From Mnemiopsis leidyi (taxonomy: Eukaryota > Ctenophora > Tentaculata > Lobata > Bolinopsidae), in the NCBI GenBank assembly GCA_000226015.1, contig JH155783.1:8079-43740 (forward strand): a stretch of 35,662 nucleotides of DNA, given 5' to 3'. Numbering within the stretch: the first letter of the stretch is position 1; every line of letters begins with the position of its first letter. Of this stretch, positions 1 to 12,800 are shown one piece after another. The notes beneath the pieces were generated by a model, which did no database searches, had not been told where the DNA came from, and worked only from the letters and a program-made list of their open reading frames with translations. The position numbers and the translations under genes were made by a program.

Positions 1-262
1 CATGGTCCATACTATCATGGTCCAGTACATCATGGTCCAGTACTATCATGGTCCATTACTATCATGGTCCAGTACTATCATGGTCCAGTACTATCATGGT
101 CCAGTACTATCATGGTCCATTACTATCATGGTCCAGTACTATCATGGTCCAGTACTATCATGGTCCAGTACTATCATGGTCCAGTACTATCATGGTCCAG
201 TACTATCATGGTCCATTACTATCATGGTCCGTAACTTTCATGGTCCATTACTATGTCGTCCT
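1..262. repeat. 16-bp minisatellite at left edge
   Basis: Tandem copies of a 16-base unit (CATGGTCCAGTACTAT, with CATTACT variants) fill the first ~260 bases, and the array runs off the left edge. Because 16 is not a multiple of 3 and the unit holds no stop codon, the array is open in more than one plus-strand frame and yields artificial proteins with a 16-residue period. These are not genes. It lies about 570 bases beyond the last protease exon I can place, so it may be in a further intron or 3' of the gene. Confidence 0.95.
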
Positions 263-830
263 ATCTCATGTCATCCAAAGAATTTCACTTCAGGATGGGA
301 AGTTCCTCGACCTCATTCATTTTGTGTTATTAAATGATAAGATAAAAATGAATCGACCTTGACAAGAAATCTAAATAATAGTGCTACCCCGTGCCAGGCA
401 CCATCAATTCACAATATTTTCAGATTGGATTGGAAAACTTTTCGAGGATCTTTTTTCAATACACGTTTACAACGTTAGAAGACTTCTCAATCGAAATGAC
501 AATTGAGCGATCTAAATCCTGAACGGTCTGGTGTCGGGAAATTGTAATGAAATTATCACCAGTAATCTTGGCAGTAAATAGCACGTGCAGAGAGAAATAT
601 CAATTGTGTTCGGTCACAACGCTAGATTGTGACTGATTCCCTTAAGAAAACGTCCAAAGATCAGACTCCCTAAATGCGAGGCTGACAAAGTACTTAAAAG
701 TTCTGTCGATTGTTCACAGCACGGGTTCTCATTTTAAGACTAATAATCAATGGGCGAGACGCACTATTACCTGTAAAACTCAGGTACTCGAAATATCTGA
801 CTAATTAGACCCTAAAGGAGAGCTACTTAC

Positions 831-3800
831 CTGTTGAAATAATTTGCCGACATGTTCAGATGAACAAAAACGGCCGGAGCCACTAAAAGAGCGACGAGCT
901 AAACCCAATCAAGGAGACAGAATTTGGAACTTACAAGAGTTGTCCTTAGAGACAGTGGTGTAGGAAGCGTAGAAGCCCTGTCCGGTGGGGGCAGAGTTGG
1001 AGCTGAACCTCAGAGTTATCCTGGTCCCGTTCACTGAGATAGGGTTTGGAATGGTCGACCCGCAGTGTCGCTCTGTTTCGTATGTGCTCTTTGTTATCTG
1101 AAAAGACGGTCATTAAGCGAGTTGTTACAAAATCTTGGAGTTAAGGAGACCAGCAACTGAGCGGTGCAATAATTTGTGAACGTTCTGCAAATGTAATTTG
1201 GTATCAATAGTTTGAAATTTTGCCGCTCCAAATTAAATCAACCATTTCGATATAGAGTAATCAATTCTAAGAGGATTTTGACGAGGAATTTGTCCTGTTT
1301 GACGCTTTTGGCGCTAATTTTAGGACGTCAATTATCATATTAAGCAAAGTTCTACAAAATATATTAAGAATTAAAATTTAGCACAAATCGATTCAAGAAT
1401 TCTAAAGTCAGATAATCACTTAATAGTGGAGAGCTGAGAATGATAATGAAGGATAATTCAAATTCAAATGATGGTTTTCTTTTTTGAAATAAATTTGATA
1501 TAGACGTCTCAGTTGTAAAAACTTGTCTTGATCAGCAAGGGGCAGATTTCAATATTGTTACTGGACCGAAAGGCCAAATTTTATTGGAAAATATGAAACA
1601 CAAGAATATATTTTTTGATCTAATTTCATATAAACACAACTTCTGCACTCACATTCAGTCTAGGAGAGAATTGTATCGAGGCTACATACACTAGACATTA
1701 GCGCCTTGGGGAAATTCCTCGGAGAAACCGGTGCAAAGCACCCGGCGCGAAAGCTGCCGCCCCGCACATCTGCACCCACAGCGATGATATGAGCTAAATG
1801 CGGATATGCGGTATATCTCCAAGCAAAGTTATGCAATGATAACTCAATGAGGATTACTCCTCCTAGACATTTTACCCGTATAAGTTCGATATTTAAAAAG
1901 GACAATGTAGTGGCATTTGAAAATTCCCGAAACTAGTGTCTAGGAAATTTTAGGTAAACAGTACGGCTGTAGAAGGAAATTATTAATGATTCTGATGGAA
2001 CTTTGGGTACAAATACTGGGTACATATACTGGGTATTAAACAAATTCAGCATACCTCATTTCGATTTTCAGGGACATAACTCAAGAACATGTGTATATAA
2101 AAGACTTAAGTGGACTAGTTCCGAGAATCAAGAGCTCTTTCTAAGAACTAACAACCCAAACAATTCTACAGTACTAAGACTTTTAAAGTAATAAGAGTTC
2201 TGCATGTTAAAATCGTTTCCAACAGACTGTTTTTTTCTAATGCATATAAATATGTAGCAAGAAGGTATTCAGGAATATCACTTATTAGGATAAACTTGAG
2301 AGGAACAGATCCCCTTAAGAACAAAGAATTTGTGACAAGTTTACGTAGAAGAACAGCGGACCATAACCAGACAGCCGATTACGCCAAACTTATACAATGT
2401 AGTCATGTTTTAAAAACTATAGCGATAGATTATGGGTTGGACGTGTCCGATGAAGTGGTATCTACCTACGCAGGAGGTAGTGGATGTAAATCCCAGATCC
2501 ACAGATCCTAGAGAAGTGCACTAAGAAAATTTGCCTATGTAATATTTTTCGGTCGACTCAGCCGATTGATCAGGAAACCGTGATTGAGGGTTTAATGAGG
2601 GTCCCCGTTAAAAGAAAACAAATATCTCAGATGCCATCAAAAGTACAATTAAGCCTGGGTGCAGGGGTAACAAATAAAAATAGTATTTAAACAACTTGGC
2701 TGAATGGAATTATCAAATTCCAAATTGAATCAACATAAATTATGAAGGAAGGTTTGGAGTTGCTTATTTTCACTTATCATTTTCGTCTGGTGTTTCTAAG
2801 TTATGAATTTCAAAACTGGATCTATCAAAACTTTGGGTGTAAAGACTCTACCCCAAACATAATGTGCTTTTTAGTGTCTTTATGTATATCCATAATGAGC
2901 TTTTCGATTTATTTTATACTGTTTTGTTTGCAGATGAACTTTGAAAGAAAATGAACTTAGGAAGAATTCGATTAATGGATTGTGAAATCGAGTGAGAGGA
3001 AAACTGCGGCCTGTAGAGTATTTGTCAGTGCCCAACAAAATCGGGTTAAAGGCTGAAAATGAGATTCTATGTGATCATGAGTCGCGCTTGAGCGCGGAGT
3101 CCGGCAAAGACAGTAGGCCCAAGAGATCATTAATGAATGAAGAGGAGCTGAAGATGAAATTAAAGTAAATGAGAAAAGTGTGAGGGAAGACACAAGATGA
3201 ACGGTGCTGGCCATGGAGTGAAGTCACATGAACTAGAATCCCCGCAGCTGGCAGACAGTCAGCAGACAGTCCGGCACGTCTTGGCTGGGAACAACCGCAG
3301 ATCATGTTGGGTCCGGTACAGACATACAAGCCTCTTGTTAGTCAAATATTACGGCATTTATGGTGCGAATACATAAAGATAAAAACTTTGTAAAATGTTT
3401 GACGTTCTCACCTCAAGAAAATCGTGATTCAAACAGTCAGATCCGAAATCAGAAACCTCCGGTCCTGAACTTAGGTTGAAGTCATGGAATGTCAGTCTTA
3501 TCTCTTTGGAAGGAGGAGGGTAGATCATCCAGTAACAAGACAGTCCGCCTATGTAACCGTTAGGATAGCCCATCGTGGATATAACCCCTGATTCCCCGGT
3601 CAGGATCCCCGTGCAACTGCCCGGTATATCGTGATCTGGGTAAGGAACGTCATTAACTTTAACAACAAACCGGATTGTAATCCGTATAATATTTAACATA
3701 CAGTTTTTACCGATTTTCGGCAAAGTTATTCTTATGACAAATTGAACAAATTAGCACCGGATATCTATCTAAGTTCATGAGGAAAGGCATATTCTGACAG

Positions 3801-6800
3801 AACTGATTGTCTAAATCGCCAGATAAAAGGTAAAATCAAGAATCGTTCACACTTTTGCTCCCCTGAACTTTGACCTCTATTTCCTCTCATTGCAGGACTA
3901 AATATAGGGGCCAAGTTTTGTTACAAGATAATCCAGTAAAGTCAAGTAGCCCGCATTACACAGTAATTAGATAGATCTGACGTTTCTTGTGTAGTTGATA
4001 CAAAGGGCCCAGACACAATTAGAGTTGTCAACTGCCAGGTTAGTGCGGTGCCGGGGAGAGATCAGGAATGTTGCAGACAGCACAGAGCCTTAGTTTCAGA
4101 TAGATTCCAGACAGACCGGACCAAAATACAAAGCGACAAAATGATGCCGCTCGGTAAAACTACTCTTTTCTCAAAGGCTATAATATATTGGTAGAATAAA
4201 CGACCTATCACCAATAAAGCACTCTCTCCTCCAAGCTTAAATTAACGAGTTACCACCTAACTCACCTATGCAATAGTCGCCCCTGTGTGACAGAGTCATG
4301 TTGGGTGGACATGAGCACTTGTAACTTCCCACTTCGTTCTCACAGAAATGAGAACATCCCCCGTTGTTCGACAGACACTCGTCAAAGTCCTCCATCTCAA
4401 ACTCCAGGAGGAAGCCCCTCCCCGATCCAGCAGAGTTGGATCTGAACCGGATGTAGAGCGTGCCGTACACGGAGATTATAGCGTCAGTGTGGGAGTTCCC
4501 GCACAGCCTGGTGAAGGGAGTGTCAGTTTTACAGATCTCTGTCAAACTTTTAGGAATTTATCTCCAGCAGCTGTCAGGCCTGAGTTTCCAAGTTATCGAA
4601 CTTGCACTTTTTTGTTATGCCGCTGTTTCCAAACTTTTACCGATCGGTACTACTTACACCAGACTTGAAGACGCAGTTAATAGGTCCTCTTTTAGTATAT
4701 AATATTTGGTTCCACTAAAGTGCCGCTAGTTTTCTTAGATATTGAGTTTGGGATTTTAGATAAAAAGCGGCATAATTACCCAAATTAGAAATGCCCTGGA
4801 ACTACAGGTCCCTATGTTTTAAGCGGGCCGCTAGCACTAGAATTCTACTAAGATACAAAGCTCTAACTTTTGCCAGGGTTGAACCTTGTATTGGCCAGAG
4901 GAGCTCCCTGCCACAGTTCATGAGTTCGTTACAAATGAGATTTGGAGCGGGAGGTAAGAATTGATCAAGTTGTGGTGGACCGGTGCCAGAGATTTCATTG
5001 CAGTTGGTATTCATTTTAGCGGAATAAGCTGAGTGATAACAGTTGCGAACATGAGTCCAGATTATTATTTTGCTCACGGCTTGGAGTTATCCTTAATTTC
5101 TAATTATTCGTGTGATTTCACCGTTTATGATACGGTAATTGTACTGACGAAATTTTAAACATGGGAGTGGCTGAAGTAACCCAATCAGAAAGACAAATCT
5201 AGGCAGATTTTGGGTGGAGGTTTTTGTTGTGTAAATAACAAGACTGACTAATTTCACGAAAATTTAATCACAAAAATGTCAGAGTAATTGGAGGGTACAA
5301 AGTAATGTGTAGTCGCACATACCTGGTCACTAAAGGACTGTCTTCATGTGGACCATCTCTGATCTCGATGTAATCTTCAGAGCAATCCTCTGAGAGGGGC
5401 AGCTGGAGATCTAGAAATCGAGCCACTAAAACATATCCACTCATTTCAGGCTCTGAAAATATGTTGATTGGTGAACCAACTTTTTGCTATTCCACGTTTG
5501 GGATGTTGGGATACCGATCTTATCATATCTAAAATTATATATATATCTTGTCCCGGCAAATTAATCGGCCTACGTCTCTTGTTGATAATCAGAGTTAAAC
5601 ACATAATAACATGTTACTTCGGGCTAAATCGGGAAGGCGTTAGCATGGCAAATATATCGCTTACGGCCGGCTTATTAGTCAGGTGGTATGAGTGTCGCGA
5701 TAAACTTATAACTCTTATAAACTCTTATTATTTCTTTCAACACGTAATTAAATAGTAATCAAAATGTTTGATTATGAGACACATAATAACTTATACGTTG
5801 CAAAGGTCTTGTATTCCAAATTTTACGACATTTGCTAAATTTTATAGAACAAGCTATTGGTAGACTTAAATCATGAAATATTCAGTTGAAAGCAATAAGG
5901 ACATCCCAACCCGACCCAGGTCTATATCTGAACTATAAATCGTGAGGATGTCGACAAAAGTTTCCCAGTGGCTGGTACACTGGTCGAATTTGGGGAGATC
6001 CTGGACTACTTGCCGGTCCTTGCCTTATCACGCTGACTTTCGGAGACTGGGCTTATCAGATTATGCAGGGCATTGTGGAGCAGCTAAATGGATTGGACAG
6101 GTAAATCAATAGAACCTAGTCCCTCAGCCGTCCTTAATCCCACTTTCACATCACTGTAGGAGATTATATGCTCGAGCATAGTTGAAGCTTTAAACTTATG
6201 TTTTTGTAAATTATAGACCCGATATATTCAAAATGTCGGCAATGTACTCAGTATTGTAAATAAACATATAATAAATAACAAATAAATAACACCAATAAAC
6301 AACGTCTCAGTTGACAGATGAGTTTATAAATAAAAAGATGAGTTTATCAATAAAAAGATGAGTTTATAAAAAAAGTATGCACCAATAAACAACGTGTCAG
6401 TTGACAGATAAGTTTATCAATAAAAAGATAAGTTTATCAATAAAAAGATAAGTTTATCAATAAAAAGATGAGTTTATAAATAAAAAGATGAGTTTATAAA
6501 TAAAGTGTGGACTTACGAATTACTAAATAAAGTATGGACTTACGAATAACAGTGACACATTCCAAGTTGGCTTCGTAGTTATCCGGATAATTAGGAGAGG
6601 AGACGCGTCCTGAACTCTTCTTGATCATAGAGGAGCAGCCTGGCTTGGGGAGGAAACGTCAGGCACGAATATAGGATCTTGTAAATATTGTAAATATTGT
6701 ACTTCCATATCTAGTTTCTGAGTTGACGAAGTGAAGTGATACGACTTAAATGTTGTGACTTGGATAAAAATTCAATTTAACTTGACTTATTCTTATGCTA

Positions 6801-9800
6801 GGGGAGTTATGAAGGTGAATCGTGAAACGGGAAACTTGCATCGTCTCTGCATGTAATTTTTCGTACATTCTAGGTTTGAACATTAATTTCACGAAGCACT
6901 TTACTCACGCTAAAGTACACACTCACGCTATAGTACACACTCACGCTATAGTACACACTCACGCTAAAGTACACACTCACGCTAAAGTATACACTCACGC
7001 TATAGTACACACTCACACTCAAGTACATACTGACGCTAAAGTATACACTCACGCTATAGTACACACTCACGCTGAAGTACACACTCACGCTGTATTTTAC
7101 ACTCAAAACCCGTTCTGAACCCTCAAAAAGTAAAAAAGTTGATAAAAACACAGGCTTATCTCACGGAAAACCTCGTTATCTGGCTTGAGGTAAAAGTAAC
7201 CTGCGAGATAGAGACTAGAGGATAAGAGACCTATGTTAGTTTAGACGACCTATTGTTTATTAGGGGTGTTAAAATCGGTTATATTCAGACGTTGAGGTAT
7301 TTCTCGACATCTGTAACGATTTGAGGCCTTTCAAAACATCTTTAGAAAACCCTACGATTTGTTGAGTGTATCTAATTTTGTCCTATCTTAAATAGGTAAC
7401 CTTATATCCAATGTCTCAAGGAGGAATTGCCACCAATTTAGCCACTAATGACTGATCAAAAAGTCATTAAATAACACATTATAGAATTTGGTTTAACAGT
7501 AACTATGATTTGTATTGATATAGGTTGCAGCAGCAAAATTTAACAGCCCCAACTAATGATTACCATAACTGCAGTATGTTTGTTTATGTGTTGCGGTAGA
7601 GTTCAGAAATTTCATGGTTCACTGGGAGAATAGAAAAATTACCCTTTCTTGTGGGCGAAGCTCGAATTCAGGTTAAAATTAGGCGGTAATCGAATCTAGG
7701 ATTTTATCTAGACTCTGGACATGGCGTAATTCTGTAGGTGAAGGGTAGGTCACCAGGTCAAATTATCATCATTATGCAGAGTCATTCTAGTTCTACTCAG
7801 AGTGATCAAAATCTAGACGTACAGCAAATATTCTATTGTCCGCCCGACTCTTGCTCACCAGACTCACATATACATATTATATACAGTTATTCTTATAGTG
7901 CTACGAGGGTCGAAAGTGCCATTGTAAGTACTGTTGTAAGTTTGTAAGTACTATTGTCAGTTTGTAAGTACTATTGTCAGTTTGTAAGTACTGTTGTCAG
8001 TTTGTAAGTACTGTTGTCAGCTTGTGTGTAAGCGATAAAAAGCAACACTTCTTACCGCTAGTGTCACGAGGACAGTTGTACAGGATCCTAGCTTGTTCTA
8101 TGTCACCCAGACTCAGATGATTTCGCTGTCCGATTTCGTCCTGGGCTGCGGCCAGCCTTGTTTCAATAGTGTTCTTCCAGTTTGAAGAAAAGTGCCTGAG
8201 AGTATTGTCTTTAAACCAATCACCAATTTAGGTGATCCTTAAATTCTAGTGTTATCAAAATCTTCTTTTAGAAAAAAACTGAGAAATCAGTCTAAATAAT
8301 TAACTTAACACTTTAAAACGTTCGTTTGTCAATGTTAACAACATAAAGTTTGTTCTAGGACAAACCTGCAAAGAAGCCCTGCTCCACAGACTTTAAACTT
8401 ACCAATAATACAATTCTATACTAGAGACTACTTGTCAGTGATACAATAACATGTTTAACTTTGTCTCGGCAATTCCGAAATAAAATTATTGTTGAGAACA
8501 TTGGCAAGAACATACCTCGGTCCGTAGTGCATTATTGATTCGTAGTCATAGAGTTTTCCGAAAGAGTTAACTTTGTAATTGGGCAGCTTTTGGAAGTTTC
8601 TCACCGCCCCAGAAACTAAATTCTCTGAAATTACTCTGGAAATAAACCAAATTCAGAATCTCGTTATGGAGGTTAATACAGTAATATATGAAAATTATTG
8701 ATCAAGTAATATAGATGATTATTGCAGAAGAGACACAATATTATCCATGACTGACGACTTGGCGCACACAGAGATACCTAATTCTCCCAATTCTGAAGAA
8801 ATCGAGTCCCTTAATGACGTCAGAGTAATAAAGATTTATTTCGTTAAATACGATAAATATGATTCCGTTAGGTATAATAAACATGATGAAAAGTAGCCCC
8901 CTCACTTGATATAGTTGTCCCGGTCAGGGCGGGAGTGCTCGTGCCAGAAACCGATCACGTGACCCAGCTCGTGGATAAGTACTCCGAAGGAACTGCAGCG
9001 AGATCCAACTATAACTCTCTGTTTCCCGCCCACTCGGCCTACCCAAGAACAGCAACTGAAAGTTACAAGTTAAGTTAGAGCCCTGCGATGGCGTGAGTCG
9101 TTCACGGAGAAGCTTTAGACAGAGAGTCTGCCTCGGAAAAGAATTACACTTCCGTTTGATATATTGATGTTTTTTTAACGAGCATTTTATCTGGTATACC
9201 GCACTAGAGGCGAGAACATATCAAAGCGTGGTATAATCTTTATTCAATGGATTGATTGCTCTGTAATTGCTGAAAATTAAACTGATTTTCAGCAAATAAT
9301 CATTGGTTCTTTACGGATAGCGTTAGTAATCTAACTCAAAGTTTAGATTTGTTGGTGAATATTCTGTTCACCATTCGATTAACGATAGTGTGCCACGGGG
9401 TCCCATGTAACAAACTATTCATGATGTTACAATTTGATAATATTTGGCCAGGGTCACGGTAACCTCTCCACTCTTGGTACGTACTGAAATCCACTCCCAC
9501 CAGAAAACAGGGATCACGAAATTATCAAATTTAACATTCACATATAATACTTCTTGACGCTCTAGAGTAATCGTATTTATGTGAAAGGTATAAAGCCCTG
9601 GCCCTCTGATACGGGAGACAGTCCCAACCAGGGGTAGACCAATAAGGACCTGACCTGACACTGGTTCAGGTTATCTTCTCATCTGGGAAGGGGGGCGGTA
9701 TTGTTTAACAGATATCGAGGTGTTCAAAAAAGATTTATCAGCGGTAAACCGTGAATTCAGGGAGGGGTTAGGGAAATGTCGCAGTCAGACAGCTAAGTCT

Positions 9801-12800
9801 GACTAAGCCTGGGATTAAGGTAGCGGGTAAATCTTTACAACTAAGTCTGACTAAGCCTGGGATTAAGGTTAGCGGGTAAATCTTTACAGCTAAGTCTGAC
9901 TAAGCCTGGGATTAAGGTAGCGGGTAAATCTTTACAGCGCTGCACCTGCGGCATTTTTCCCATCTCAAATTGTGAATGCCAGGTCGTTCAGGACAAGAGT
10001 TTATTACGTGTCGACTTAGGACTTGCGGCGAAATTTACAGGTAAGGAGTCTGATACATTGATAAGCGATCCTCCGCAAGATTTTCGGCGGGAAACATTTT
10101 AATATGATAACATTTAGCTTACAAACTTAGATTGAGATTTTATAGCAAAAGGAGATTTCCGCGGTTCGAAAGACGTTATCAGTATTGAGATTTTAGGTGA
10201 GCACCGTAAAATTGGTGAAGGTTGAATGAAGAATATTCTTACTTGACTCCATGGTGAAATGATATGTAGTCAGGCTGAGATGTCCGCTTCTGGAACTGTA
10301 TACAGGTGTTTACATCCCAGTGGCGCATTGCAGCCTCAAGCGTTTTTACAATGTCATCTGAAAAATGTGAAACTTTCAAATTCAGCAGGTTTTAGAATCA
10401 CTAAAAAAGGCACTCTGAATCACTATTTGTCCTCACGAATTACTCAAAGTAAACAATGCCCTTTAATCTCAATCGGTCAACATATTTTTTGAAGGAAAAC
10501 TTACCAAAATTTTTTGCTATAATTTGTTATAATTCAGCCCAATTTGATTTATCTTACTATAGGGCGGGGCTTGAATTACATTTCAGGAATCGTACTGAGT
10601 TTTACTAGAGGGTTTTACTTAAGGGTTTTACTAAATGTACTTGTGCAAGGTACTAATGACTTGTCAATTTGAGACAAATGGAACGTCTGTCCTGATAACA
10701 AATAGAAAGAAATTCCATTCATCTTAAAGTTAATAGACGTAATTTCATTTCCTTAAAAAAGTTAGGCCCGACAGAAAGAATCATTGATTTCAGACAAACA
10801 TCAAAGCCCCGGAATCAACTTTATAGAAGCTAACTGTGCCAAATCTCTTCTATTGAGCCTTTAACCTCGTGTGGAAATAAATGATTATACAGCCATGCTC
10901 TGTCAATAATGGCATTTATGACGCTGCTGTATCGGAATTTCCGTTTCATAACAAATGTCGTAGTATAACGTCCTTAGTAGGTAAATATTATCGGAGCTCA
11001 AGGCTACCGACCTGTCCAGATATTATGTCCTATTTCACTCCTGAATATCTGGCATTCGAAATCTATTTTTAGATCAACTCAATTTTGTAACTCGTGAGTG
11101 GAAAGGAAAAAACAAAGAACATATTTATAGCAATCAGGAAATTCCTTACTTTTTGGAAAGCCTAACGAGGACTCTCCGATGAACCAAAAGTGATTTAACT
11201 AATATTTTCTAAATTTGCCATCAAGAAATCTCGACAAACCTGGAATGCCTGGTTCTATCTCGTAAGGTATGAGACCATGAGGCCACAGTCTACTTGTCTC
11301 ACTTGAAACGGCTCTTCTTCTTCTAGTACTGATGAGCCTCACTGGATCAGGGTTGAATATATCATCTGAAGATAGACATTTGTTAGAATTTAGGGGGAAG
11401 CTGCGCAATTTCATTAGGACTTCATAACTCAGTTTAGCTTAAAAATTAGCCATCGGAGTCGCGATTCAGCTTGGTAATGATGGTAAAAACAATTCTATTG
11501 TTTTTTGATTACTTCCGATCCGCTGTTGTGATCCGGGGATTAGGGCGATTATTGGACACAAATATAGCGATTATTTCACCGATGTAATCGTGTGTCGTGT
11601 TTCAAGGCGAGTATGAGCGCGCTATTTCAAGAAATGAGCCAATGTTTTGGGAAATAATCAAGACGGTTTCTTTTGCCAATAACACCGATATGGTATAACA
11701 AGCGGGTTAGCTTACCGCCACCTAATTGATCGTTGAAGCATGACCACATATTTTCACCAAGTACAGCTGTTACATCATTGCACTTAAGTGGATCCTCACA
11801 CCTAGCCCAACTAGAAGTTACATGGAAAGTACAGTACTGGACTTTGTGATGATAAGGAGAAGGTGATTTGGGAGGGTCTATGATGCTGTTTGAAGTGTGT
11901 GATCGGTAACATGGCAAATTTAAGATGGTTTGATCATAATGATTTTACTCTGCCACGTATTCTTAGGACGGCCGATGATGTATTTTGAAAGTAATCTCAT
12001 CAGCCGCTAATTCAGAAACCTTACAAGACCAATATTTGATTTATACCTACATACCCAGATATTTGCGTGTTGAAATGTTTTGAAAATGTCAAATTTTTTA
12101 GGCGTAATCATCTCTTTCTAAGATGATCCAAAAAAAGATGCGTTTAAGTTCTAAAATTAAGTCGTCTGAACAGAACATGATGTTGTGTTAACGTAATTAC
12201 TAATTGTGCCATGTACTTAACAACTGCTGAGTGATAACTGGTCAAGTATATTTCTGACTCTTATGTCAAGATCATTGATAGAGCTGCAAACTGCACAATA
12301 TTTAGTGGTGGAACGACAAGATTTCAGAAAAATTAGGAACCACCGAGCTCGGGGTCAAGAGATTAAAATTTCAGGTTCAGTCCTAGCAGGTGAAAGTTCC
12401 TGGCACGGCAGGGCGTGAGTTGGTTCCCATTAGGTACCAGGTGCGATAAGGTGGAGCTGTGAAACCCCTACAAGGAGGTCCCAATTGAGGGATTTTAGGG
12501 ACAAACTTACAGTTCAACACCCCACACCTTCCCCGCCTACTCCCACACACTCGGCTATACCGATCTGTTCTGGCCGCACCTCAGCTGCTACTTAAAGTCT
12601 TCAACGCTTGGTCTACTTAGTCCGATATACCTTATCTCCTCAAGTAAACTTCAAGTGCTACACAATTGTTCTCCAATTTGATGAACCTTATCTCAGACCT
12701 AGGACACCCCTTCACTTAGAAGACAGACAGACGACACATACTTTCATTGTTCCCTGTAAGGTGATTACTCAGCGAGAGTTAATGAAAGGTAATGAATCTG

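Noticed and set aside
2..362. Two overlapping plus-strand ORFs of 104-111 residues
   Set aside because: They are translations of the 16-bp minisatellite in different frames, with a 16-residue period and no independent coding signal.
4808..4835. Cloning-vector polylinker suggested by clustered GGGCCGC, GCTAGC and GAATTC
   Set aside because: The sites are imperfect (no full NotI site) and the flanks are ordinary genomic sequence.
6822..7151. Histidine-rich (THAIVH) and SVSVYY repeat proteins on opposite strands
   Set aside because: Both come from one 18-bp tandem repeat; an in-phase unit without stops is open on both strands automatically.
12510..12640. Possible prodomain exon with a GTAAGT donor
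   Set aside because: No frame with a fitting acceptor gives both the required phase change and a stop-free reading of plausible sequence.
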